Shown here: positions 48,040 through 64,000 of the stretch, piece after piece | Position numbering within the stretch: the stretch's first letter is position 1 | Layout of the letters: each line of letters starts with the position of its first letter | Origin: Channallabes apus | Taxonomy: Eukaryota > Chordata > Actinopteri > Siluriformes > Clariidae | Direction of reading: 5' to 3' | DNA length: 64,000 nucleotides | Assembly (NCBI GenBank): GCA_030522415.1 | Contig: CM060125.1 | Coordinates: 26,886,667 to 26,950,666, forward strand | The notes under the pieces: generated by a model | Told to the model about the DNA's origin: nothing | Databases searched by the model: none | What the model saw: only the letters and a program-made list of their open reading frames with translations | Position numbers and translations under genes: made by a program

Positions 48040-48462
48040 ACATGGCATTAGGTAATTAAGTAACAATAACAACCACAGTCAGTTGTTATTTTAAGACACG
48101 AAGGTCAGCTGTTCTGGAACACTTCCCACAAAAACAGTATTATGTCAAGTGCATTTGCAAAACCCATTAAGCACCATGATGAAACTGGCTCTCATGAAGA
48201 CCATCCCAGGAAAGCAAGACCAAAACCTACCTCTGCTGCAGAGAAGTTCATTAAAAATCAAATCACTAATTAACAAACAGCACCTCAGATTAGAGCGGTT
48301 ATGAAGGCTTTACAGTGCATAAGTAGCTCGATATAAACTGTCCGAAGGAGATTATTGCATATTTGGACACCTTCAGCATTGTTTTACAATGTAAAAAGAA
48401 ATAAAAATGAGGAACAACCATGGTATTAGAAGGTGTTCCAAACTTTTGACTGACAGTATATA
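48040..48462 (+). mobile_element. Tc1-like short derivative (family of 23692-24227)
   Basis: It has GAAACTGGCTCTCATGAAGA, CAGCACCTCAGATTAGAGCG and a right end near CCAAACTTTTGACTGACAGTA. It has the same layout as the copies at 19015 and, reversed, at 23692. The left end is diverged. Confidence 0.6.
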
Positions 48463-49395
48463 CAGTGCTGTAAAAAGTATTTGCCCTCTACCAGATTTTT
48501 TCTGCTTTTTTTGCATAATTTTCACACTTAAATGATCCAGAACATTAAACTAAATTTTAAATTACTCAAAGATAACACAAGTAAAGGTTGCTTTTTAAGA
48601 TTTTGTGTGCTTCTCTTCTTCTTTTTCTTCTTGTTTTACAGCGGTTGCTATTCAGAAAGTTGCATTACTGACATCCTTTTACTATTTTCTCTTTTGGTGT
48701 TACTACTTCACTTCTTCTTCTTCTTCTTTTAGTTGTTTAACGGCAGTTGGAATTCAATAGCTTAGTTATATTACTGCCAACAGTAGGTCTTGTTCTCCGT
48801 CATCTTCCTGGTCTTAATGGCGATTTTCCAGTCCAGCCTTCCTTAAAACGTCTTACGCTTCCTTCCCTGATCTTGTCCTGACTTGTTATGTGTCTTGAAC
48901 TCTTCGTCTGCTTTATCAAGTACTTCCACACAGAATTCAGTTTGTTACTGCTTCACTTTGTCAGACAGGTTCAATTTAAGTGAGTTCTTACATTTACATT
49001 TTACATTCGACATTTACACTTTTGCATTTGGCAGATGCTCTTATCTAAAACTGCTTTGATGTTTTTGTCATTGGATAGATCATTACTAGGTTACTAACTG
49101 TAAGTACCATCAGTCAAATACTGTTGGGAAAGTCTTTTTATTTATTTTATTTATTTATTTATTTTAGGGGGGGGGGGTGGAACTGGGGGCAGGGTTAACC
49201 CAAATATCTAAGAAACAGATATGTCTCTAGTCATTTTAAACTATATATATATTTCTTGATTTAACAGGTCTGGCAGTAATCAGGTCTAGGTGTGACAAGT
49301 GAAATGTAACTCAGATTTCCGAAAAATATGTGGTTAATCACAGTTCGTTTATGCAAGGGGGGGGGGGGCAATTATGTGAAATGTTCTTCACACAG

Positions 49396-49720
49396 GCGGC
49401 ATGATGGTCGCCTTGCACCTCCAGGGTCCGGGTTAGATTCCCGTCTCTGTGTGCATGGAGTTCTCCCCGTGCTTGTTGGGTTTCCTCTGGGCACTGCGGT
49501 TTCCTCCCACAGTCCAAAGGTATGTAGATTAGGTTAATTGGTGTTCTTAAATCGCCCAGTGTGTGAATGGGTGTGTGAGTGTGTGTATATGTGTGTGCCC
49601 TGCGATGGATTGGCACCCTGTCCAGGGTGTACCCTGCCTCGTGCCCTACAGTCTCCTGGTATAGGCTCCAGGCCCCCACCACCCTGAATATAGGATTAAG
49701 CGGTATAGAAGATTAGTGAG
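49396..49720 (+). repeat. tRNA-headed SINE (copy 3)
   Basis: GGCGGCATGATGGTCGCCTT, GGGTCCGGGTTAGATTCC, TTTCCTCCCACAGTCCAAAG and the 3' part TCCAGGGTGTACCCTGCC with a (GTGA)n tail. The head has lost part of the A-box region. It is in plus orientation, unlike copies 1, 2 and 4. Confidence 0.8.
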
Positions 49721-49816
49721 TGAGTGAGTTCTGCACACAGGGTGAGTGTTGAATAATTTCAGTGTGGCAAATATGCAAAAACACAGGAAGGGGGCAAATA
49801 CTTTTTCACAGCTCTT

Positions 49817-49817
49817 T

Positions 49818-49848
<31 letters not shown>

Positions 49849-49852
49849 CGCA
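49817..49852. repeat. (TG)n(CG)n microsatellite
   Basis: A TG run passes directly into CGCGCGCGCG, alternating purine-pyrimidine throughout. It lies about 70 bp upstream of the tmem50a promoter motif. Confidence 0.85.
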
Positions 49853-49914
49853 CAGACTGTATGTGTATGCTTTGTGATGTGTAATAAAGAATTGTACTGC
49901 AAGGCCAAAGTGGC

Positions 49915-50005
49915 GCCTGTCTGCGCATGCGCATTACTGAGCCTCTGAGGGTGAAGAGGAAGAATTGTTCGGCTGTGGACTTATAGACGATAACAACAAC
50001 ACAAG
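49915..50005 (+). promoter_or_regulatory. tmem50a promoter and untranslated first exon
   Basis: A perfect palindromic NRF1 site GCGCATGCGC is at 49923-49932. Downstream, AACACAAG is followed by GTAAGG at 50006, a good donor that would splice to the acceptor at 52420, just before the tmem50a ATG. Exon limits are inferred. Confidence 0.5.
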
Positions 50006-50749
50006 GTAAGGACTTTTCTTACATTTAATCGATGTATATATTTAAACGAATGTACACTCGTGCGGTTTACACGCCGATAAGCTCTCAGCACCCGTCAGTT
50101 AGTGTAAAGCATGATGGAGCGATTCTTCTCATCTAAACAATACAGCGGTAGCTAACTAGTCTGGGTTGCTGTGTTTCAAATTGACACGTAATGTTCTTCT
50201 TAGGGCGTGTAGAACGCGTAAGTTCCATAGGCAATGTAGTGCGCTTAAGTAGGCAGAATGACGCGATTTGAGATACGGCCCTGGACTGTTTGCTAGGTGC
50301 TTGTTTTTTGCTAGTCATGGTGAAATCCCGTAAAATTTAAGCTGAGGTTGAAGTTGACAGCATTAACAGAGCAAATGTTTTATGTTACTTCGCATGTATG
50401 ATTTTAGTTTTGTGAATAATTTTTCCTGTTCAGTATCGAAAGTTATGCTTGTTTGTTTTTTAGCCTTAGCTTGTTCCTGGTTAGCTGTGTGTTCAAAGGC
50501 AACGAGTTTCACTGCGCAACCAGATTTTAATCTCCTCCTCCTCTGCTTCTCATTTAAATATTAAGATAAAAGGATTATAATTGGAATAAATGTAACACAT
50601 TTATTATTTTTTATCAACCATGGCGTTGGAGTTATTGTCAGCTGTAATATATATAATACATTAATAGGGATATGGGACTCACTAGTCTCCTCCGATACGA
50701 TATTATCACGATACCTCGGTGTCGATTCTATAAGTTGTGCTTCATGATG

Positions 50750-50912
50750 GTTTGGAGCTGCACGTGCTGCCCCTGAGCTCCCAGTGATCCAGACCCCCAT
50801 CTGTCCTCCGCACCTGCTGACTCGTCCCTGTGCTGAACTCCAATTCATGGTAATTTAAATAGCTTTGAGACAATGACTATTGTTAAAAGCGCTATATAAA
50901 TAAAATTGAATA
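50750..50912 (+). repeat. Teleost retroposon tail (third copy)
   Basis: GGAGCTGCACGTGCTGCCCC leads into TTAAAAGCGCTATATAAATA and ATTGAA, the same tail type as at 22230 and 30543. It lies in the first tmem50a intron. Confidence 0.5.
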
Positions 50913-52039
50913 AGTACCACGATTTTATAAATTTCCCCATTTTTATATTACATTTTCCCTCCGGTTACAATTTTAAACCTTTTAAAGATGTTTCATCCAT
51001 CCATCCATCTTCAACCGCTTATCCAAAGTCGGGTCGCGGGGGTAGCAGTTCTAGCAGTGAACCCCAAACTTCCTTTCCCCTTATCATTAAACATCTTTGG
51101 GGTTGGGGTAAGATGTTTAATGATTAATTAAAGGTAGCCTGTACTTCACAACATTAGCTTTCTCACTTAAAACCAAGTGCAGCGTTTAAACACTTCAAAC
51201 TAAGTTCAAATACAAGAGTTTAACATTTAACTGAGCGCCATGTGTCTCTGTCCTTCGCCTTATTAATTAATATTTCTAAACAAACTTACGAAATAATTCA
51301 CACCTAAAATGTGTGAGTAGTTCAGAGAGCGCCTCCTGTAGGATTATAAAGAAACAGGGACGTCTTTTCTAGTTAAAAGTCTCAAAACTCAACTTGACAG
51401 TGAGCGTGCGGGTTCGAGCGGCTGCGAGGGCGTGTGCGGCTCCTAACGTGGACATGCGGGGCTTCTAACGCGCATGATATCTGACTAATTGGTGCTCGCT
51501 GTGTGTTGAGACTTGTGTAAACGTGTGTAATGAGGCCTGAGACTAATTAAATCAGAGTTTGGAGAAAAAGGCAGATCAGAGTGTTTTACTGCGCACGTTT
51601 TTTAAGAATGTAACACCATAAAAATGCGTTTCTGTTGCAGCACTCTGAAACTTCTGCGCTCGGTATAAACGATTCTGTATCACCCCACCATAGAATCGCG
51701 ATTCATAACTTAATATATATTTTTCCCATCTCTATACAATAATACTGTGTATGTTTATTGCCTAAATCCTACAGTAGTAATGTAGTGCATATTATTAGCT
51801 CATTTTCACTTCATGTAGTGCACTAATCCAGAATGTGAGAGCGATTCAGCCCTGTGCTATAACTGTTTATTCGTGAGTTTTTTCTATTTATCCATGTGCT
51901 TCTTCTTCTGCTATAACTTCTTATCTGTGTGTTCCTTCCGGGAGTGATAACATATGGGTGTTGTTTGATTTATAAGTAATTACATAGTTGGCCTACGCAG
52001 ATGTTATTAATAAATATATTACTCCCACTCGCTCACACA

Positions 52040-52330
52040 CACATCTTCTATGCTACTTTATCCTGTATCAGGGTCACTGGGGGACTGGAGCCTATCCCAG
52101 GAGACATAACAGGGCTCACACACTCATTCACACACTACGGGCAATTTGGGAACGCCAATTAGCCTAACCTGCATATCTAACTGTGGGAGAAAACCGGAGT
52201 CCCCGGAGGAAACCCATCAAGCATGGGGAGAACATGCAAACTCCATGCACACAGAGAAGGGAATCGAGCCTGGCCGGGAATCGAACCCAGACCCTGGAGG
52301 TGCAAGGCGACAGTGCTAACCACTTCAGCA
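52040..52330 (-). repeat. tRNA-headed SINE (copy 4)
   Basis: On the minus strand it shows GTTAGCACTGTCGCCTTGCA, a GGGTTCGATTCCC B box, a GTTTTCTCCCACAG landmark and a short 3' end. It is immediately upstream of the first coding exon of tmem50a. Confidence 0.75.
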
Positions 52331-52403
52331 ATATGTTAATCTTGTATAACAAATTGCTTAACATGAACTACATTAGTTTGTTAATAGATGTTGAAATGAA
52401 TGA

Positions 52404-59811
<7,408 letters not shown>

Positions 59812-59893
59812 AATCCCTCTTCTCATGACTATCATACATCCCGAGTCTGTCTGTACTGTTTCTCTTCTCTCTATAATTTTTTTTCTCTTTCAT

Positions 59894-59899
<6 letters not shown>

Positions 59900-59943
<44 letters not shown>
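59900..59943. repeat. (CA)n microsatellite in tmem50a 3' UTR
   Basis: About 22 CA units followed by C runs (59947-59968). It begins about 90 bp after the stop codon. Confidence 0.9.
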
Positions 59944-59946
<3 letters not shown>

Positions 59947-61305
59947 ACCCCCCCCCCCCCGTCCCCCCCCCAACTCCTTTTCCTGTGCGACTACCAGACA
60001 TGTGTCTAGACCAACAGTGAGGAGTTGCTGCTGCACAAACCAAGCGTGACGCATCTACTGTAACCTCAGAATTTAGGAAGTACTTCAGCTGGACAGAGAG
60101 AGAGAGAGAGAGAGAGACGGGGAACACTGATGTAGCGGACGTGTCCGTTTCATGACACGCTGCACTCCTGTTACTCACGTTGCACTGTTCTTTTACCTCA
60201 TTTTTAGCTTTAGTTTTTCCTTCAAATGCGTTTCAGATCTTATTCACAGCTAGTGTGTGTGGATGTGTGTGAAACAGCCTGGCAAAATCTTTCAAACTGG
60301 TCAGGTTTAGACATTTTACTATAGCACTATATCTACTTTTTTTGTTTTGTTTTCCTGAACATGTGGTGTATATATCTTGGTTTAAAGCAAGATTTAAAGA
60401 TCCCCGGTGAAAACTGCTTATCCCTCCTCAACATTTATAAGCTACTGATGAATCTGTAAAAAAAAAAAATGTAATTCTTATTGAAATGAATGGGGAACAT
60501 TCTCTGATTGATTTCATCCACTTTCTTCTGTCCTGTCTATTAAAAGTCTTTTTATTTCATCTCTCTATTTAAATAAACCCCCCTTTTTTTTGTTTTGTTT
60601 TTTTCCAGCCATGCCTTCAAGGCTTTCCCAATTCACCAGTGGTATTTACTCCAGTCTGTCTCCTTCACTGGCTTCACTGGGATATTTAGGAAATAGTTTA
60701 CCTGTGAGTGGGAACGTTGCGTTATGTTTCCTCACCTGCTTTTCAAAATATGACAAGAAAACTAGTTTAATGACATCCTCTTTTTTTTTTTTCTTTGCTA
60801 CTTGTATTCCTTAATTAGAGATGAGCGCAAACCTTCACTGCATCAAAACGAAGTGTAAAGAGTGATTTTGATGAAGAGTAACATTAACCATTGACTTTTT
60901 GTCAGTATGTCTCTATTTTTTTTGTTGTTGTTACAAGCGTTGTGTTAAATTCACTGTTTTCTTATTGTAAAAAAAAAAAAAAGTTTTTAAGTTATATGTT
61001 CTTGTAACAAATAACCAGCTTTGCGAATCCCTGTTGTTTTTTTGCTATTCTGTTCCTCGTGTTCATTTTGTATGCATTCAGCTTTACATTTGCACTGTAT
61101 TTATGTAACACGGCTGCTGTACAGCAAAGACGTTGTAAATGCAAGCACAAAAAAAGAAAGAAAAACGCAGCCTGTCCATCTATCGCCATCAGTTTAAAGC
61201 ATTTGTTAATTCAAAACACTAGAAGATTGTATATTCTCATTTTGTCTAACAGTTTTTGTTCCCCCCCCCCCTTTTTTTTTTTTTGCAACTGTATTTGTTC
61301 AAAGA

Positions 61306-61311
61306 AATAAA
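61306..61311 (+). terminator. tmem50a distal poly(A) signal
   Basis: AATAAA follows CTGTATTTGTTCAAAG. An alternative earlier AATAAA is at 60572-60577. Two signals would give 3' UTRs of about 0.8 and 1.5 kb. Confidence 0.5.
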
Positions 61312-61623
61312 ATGACAAAATCTCCGCACAACATTTTCAGGTCGATATGAACTTTTTTTAATGAAATATACTGATGAAAGAAATTTAGCATTTTTTTTCC
61401 ACATGCACTCAGGTATTTGAAGTAATGTGAAACTGTTGAAGGATTACGGTGCCGTGAAATAAAAACCAGGAAATTTTATAGAAAATATCGAAAGAAATCT
61501 AGAATATCACATTTCCATCTGACTGATTTAAGAACAAATGTTTAAAAAATAATTTAGCTTTTGGATTATTTTTTTTCTTTAAACATACTCAGATAGTAGT
61601 CAAGTATATTAAATATAAAATAC

Positions 61624-62291
61624 AGTGGCTTGCAAAAGTATTCGGCCCCCTTGAACTTTTCCACATTTTGTCACATTACAGCCACAAACATGAATACATT
61701 TTATTGGAATTCCATGTGAAAGACCAATACAAAGTGGTGTACACGGGCCAAATACAGGACAATCTTGGAAGAAAACCTCTTGGAGTCTGCAAAAGACTTG
61801 AGACTGGGGCGGAGGTTCACCTTCCAGCAGGACAACGACCCTAAACATAAAGCCAGGGCAACAATGGAATGGTTTAAAACAAAACATATCCATGTGTTAG
61901 AATGGCCGAGTCAAAGTCCAGATCTAAATCCAATCGAGAATCTGTGGCGAGATCTGAAAACTGCTGTTCACAAACGCTGTCCATCTAATCTGACTGAGCT
62001 GGAGCTGTTTTACAAAGAAGAATGGACGAGGATTTCAGTCTCTAGATGTACAAAGCTGGTAGAGACATACCCTAAAAGACTGGCAGCTGGAATTGCAGCA
62101 AAAGGTGGTTCTACAAAGTATTGACTCAGGGGGCTGAATAATTATGATTTTCGTTCCACTTCTCACGTGTACACCACTTTGTATTGGTCTTTCACGTGGA
62201 ATTCCAATCAAATTGATTCATGTTTGTGGCTGTAATGTGACAAAATGTGGAAAAGTTCAAGGGGGCCGAATACTTTTGCAAGCCACTGTGT
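61624..62291 (+). mobile_element. Internally deleted Tc1 (same family as 21882-23691)
   Basis: The left inverted repeat CAGTGGCTTGCAAAAGTATT runs to GTGGTGTACACG at 61746. It then joins directly to the transposase C-terminal coding sequence (CCAAATACAGGACAATCTTG), so the 5' non-coding region and the first two-thirds of the gene are gone. The right end ACTTTTGCAAGCCACTG is intact. Total length is about 0.67 kb. Confidence 0.88.
61765..62124 (+). pseudogene. Tc1 transposase C-terminal fragment (119 codons)
   Basis: An open frame from [14 protein letters not shown] through [11 protein letters not shown] (second catalytic Asp) and [13 protein letters not shown] (catalytic Glu), ending [15 protein letters not shown]. 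The C-terminal end is full length, unlike the copy at 22450-23407, which stops early. The first catalytic Asp and the DNA-binding domain are deleted, so it cannot be active. Confidence 0.85.
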
Positions 62292-62563
62292 ATTATGTAT
62301 GTTCATTAACTACAGGACAATAGAAACTGTTTGGAATTAGCACTAATGTCCTGATAATATTAACATGTGTAATATTTATTAATGTGCCACTAAATGCAAC
62401 TTTATTTATTTATTTACAGGACTGATTATTTGAGTTAGGGAATAAATTAGGACTTCATAAATCATGTTTAGCCCAAGGGTAAATAATTTTATCTTTTCTA
62501 AACTAGATTTCAATAAATGTGCTGGTTATCGAGACATTTATTTAATTAATTCTAAATTATATT

Positions 62564-63060
62564 TTACAGTACTGTCCAAAAGTCTTAGGCAGCATATTAT
62601 TTGCTGTACCAATTTTGTTATATATGTTTATCATGTCTGCATAATTATGCATAAAATCATTCAGTATTTCCATATATAACTTAAAAATGAATAAATAACA
62701 TTACAGGGGAATATATGCTATATGTCTGTAAAGAAAAAAAATATAAAGTACATATAAAGACAGAGCAGCCAGTTTTCAGATGGAAACAAAAAACCTAATG
62801 TACGCTCCTGGGATTTACATAAAAATAAAAAAGGAGCGAGTGTAATAAAGTTACCAGAAGAACTCGGCTTCTCCAGCAAACTTTTTGGTTTCCATCTGAA
62901 AACTGGCCTCCTGTAATGTTATTTGTTATAAATTTTTACATATATATGGAAATACTGAATGATTTTGTACATGATGCAGACATGATAAACATAAATAACA
63001 TAATTGGTACAGCATATACTATGGTGCCTAAGACTTTTGCACAGTACAGTACTGTATATA
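62564..63060. mobile_element. Palindromic non-autonomous element (about 0.5 kb)
   Basis: Almost the whole element is an inverted repeat. Left CAGTACTGTCCAAAAGTCTT and GGCAGCATA are mirrored by right TATGGTGCCTAAGACTTTTG with CAGTACAGTACTG. The inner parts pair too: CCAGTTTTCAGATGGAAAC near 62770 against GTTTCCATCTGAAAACTGG near 62890. The left arm holds about 60 bp not found in the right arm. The loop is about 95 bp. Confidence 0.85.
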
Positions 63061-63240
63061 TGCCATATGTTTTTTTGGCCTGTAATGTGGGTGAATATGA
63101 AATTATTAAGACTAAAACTAAATAATCGGCAAGAACTACATATAATTTTATTAATGACATATAAGTTTCATAACACTGATAAAATTGCTTGGAAAATATA
63201 AGCCACATTGAAAATGTATTTTATATATAATTATACAATA

Positions 63241-63656
63241 TACACAGTGCTGTGCAAAAGTCTTGAGCCACTCCTCATTTCTTCGTATGTCGAGTAAATT
63301 AAAGAAATGTTAAATGTTTTACTGTGACAGGCTGCAAAGTGACTAAAGATACCATTTTAAAATGGTTATTTATGTAACAACCTCAGCAGCAGCCTCATTT
63401 CCCCTCTCGTCTGTTCCAACCAATCAGCAGCAGCAGTATACTAATCACCGGCCTGATCATCTGTCATCATCTGCACCTGTTTCTCACTGGTTCATGCCTT
63501 AAGTTAGTGTTTTTTTATGCTTGATTGATTTATAGGTCACTGTGTGGCTTAAAAAACAACCATAAAATAGATTCCTCTGAAACTGCTCAGGTATAGAGAC
63601 TGGAGTGAAAATGAGCGCCAAAGAATTCACTCGAGACTTTTGCACAGTCCTGTACA
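63241..63656. mobile_element. Short inverted-repeat element next to the palindrome
   Basis: The left end ACAGTGCTGTGCAAAAGTCT and the right end CTCGAGACTTTTGCACAGTC with CTGTA are inverted over about 20 bp. The CAAAAGTCTT ends are related to those of the element at 62564. No coding capacity was seen. Confidence 0.65.
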
Positions 63657-64000
63657 TATAAGTAACAGAATAAAGCAACTTGAATCTAATGTGATAATAA
63701 ATATGACCTCCATCACAGGTCAGTTCTGGTCGTCTCCGGTTACATGCCAGCGTTTCTGTCTGTATTTTCATCCTACTGAGCAATTGTGAATGTTTATCTC
63801 TTTCAAAACAGCCCCACCCAAAAACAAAGCGTGCACACAAATCAAAATCATTCACAAATACACAGAAAAGCCATACATATGTCCTCATGTTACTTCCTGA
63901 GCGTTTTTCAATGTTGGTGTCACTTGTGCACCAGTAGATGTGGGAACTGCAAAAAAAAGACAAATGGCAAATTCAGCTGAAGAATGTAGATTTTGAGTTC
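63657..64000. other. Window edge, nothing recognised
   Basis: The minus-strand ORF at 63499-63963 crosses a transposon end and shows no known motif, so it is not called as a gene. Confidence 0.4.

Noticed and set aside
63499..63963. 154-codon minus-strand ORF at the window edge
   Set aside because: It runs through a transposon end at 63600-63656 and shows no domain. Its composition looks like chance translation.

Overview
The window is vertebrate nuclear DNA and reads as teleost fish. Its genes are split by GT-AG introns, it is AT-rich with many microsatellites, and it is dense in fish-type repeats: Tc1/mariner copies and their short derivatives, hAT and piggyBac-like elements, tRNA-headed SINEs and an RTE-type LINE remnant. 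The repeat set suggests an otophysan fish, possibly a catfish, but that is a guess. No prokaryotic, viral or CRISPR feature was seen.

Five protein-coding genes could be rebuilt exon by exon with consistent splice phases. (1) syf2, + strand, 408-6079: spliceosome factor, 7 coding exons, 238 aa. (2) rsrp1, - strand, 15254-12756: arginine/serine-rich protein, 4 coding exons plus a likely 5' untranslated exon, 316 aa. (3) eif2ak2 (PKR), - strand, 35091-20365: interferon-type antiviral eIF2alpha kinase, 19 coding exons, 655 aa, three dsRNA-binding domains and a complete kinase domain. (4) mgst3, + strand, 42919-46773: microsomal glutathione S-transferase 3, 4 coding exons, 140 aa. (5) tmem50a, + strand, 52425-59811: four-pass membrane protein, 6 coding exons, 160 aa, with an untranslated first exon near 50000.

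syf2, rsrp1 and tmem50a are neighbours of the RH blood-group locus on human 1p36, so this looks like the fish counterpart of that neighbourhood. No Rh gene is present in the window; PKR and mgst3 lie where one would expect it. The five genes share no obvious pathway: two concern pre-mRNA splicing, one antiviral translation control, one lipid/glutathione metabolism and one is a small membrane protein. The link between them is position.

The rest is repeats and unrecognised sequence. 1.1-3.4 kb (syf2 intron 2): a piggyBac-like element nested in a hAT-like one, carrying a large hairpin and two tRNA-Glu-like sequences. 6.5-12.5 kb: intergenic, with mariner and Tc1 debris. 16.3-19.4 kb: short inverted-repeat elements, a SINE and Tc1 fragments. 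20.5-34.9 kb: PKR introns holding a Tc1 copy interrupted by a SINE-like insert, a second transposon abutting it, a Tc1 copy split by a hAT element with an 8-bp target duplication, and a young SINE with a 13-bp perfect target duplication. 35.5-42.9 kb: intergenic, with a tandem repeat, a SINE, an RTE LINE and an inverted Tc1 fragment. 47-64 kb: more SINEs, Tc1 derivatives, a PIF/Harbinger-like element, and two palindromic elements at the right end.

No new biochemical system was found. The points most worth checking are the PKR gene (its place in the RH neighbourhood, its repeated exon-pair architecture and its run of tiny linker exons) and several well-delimited transposon nests.
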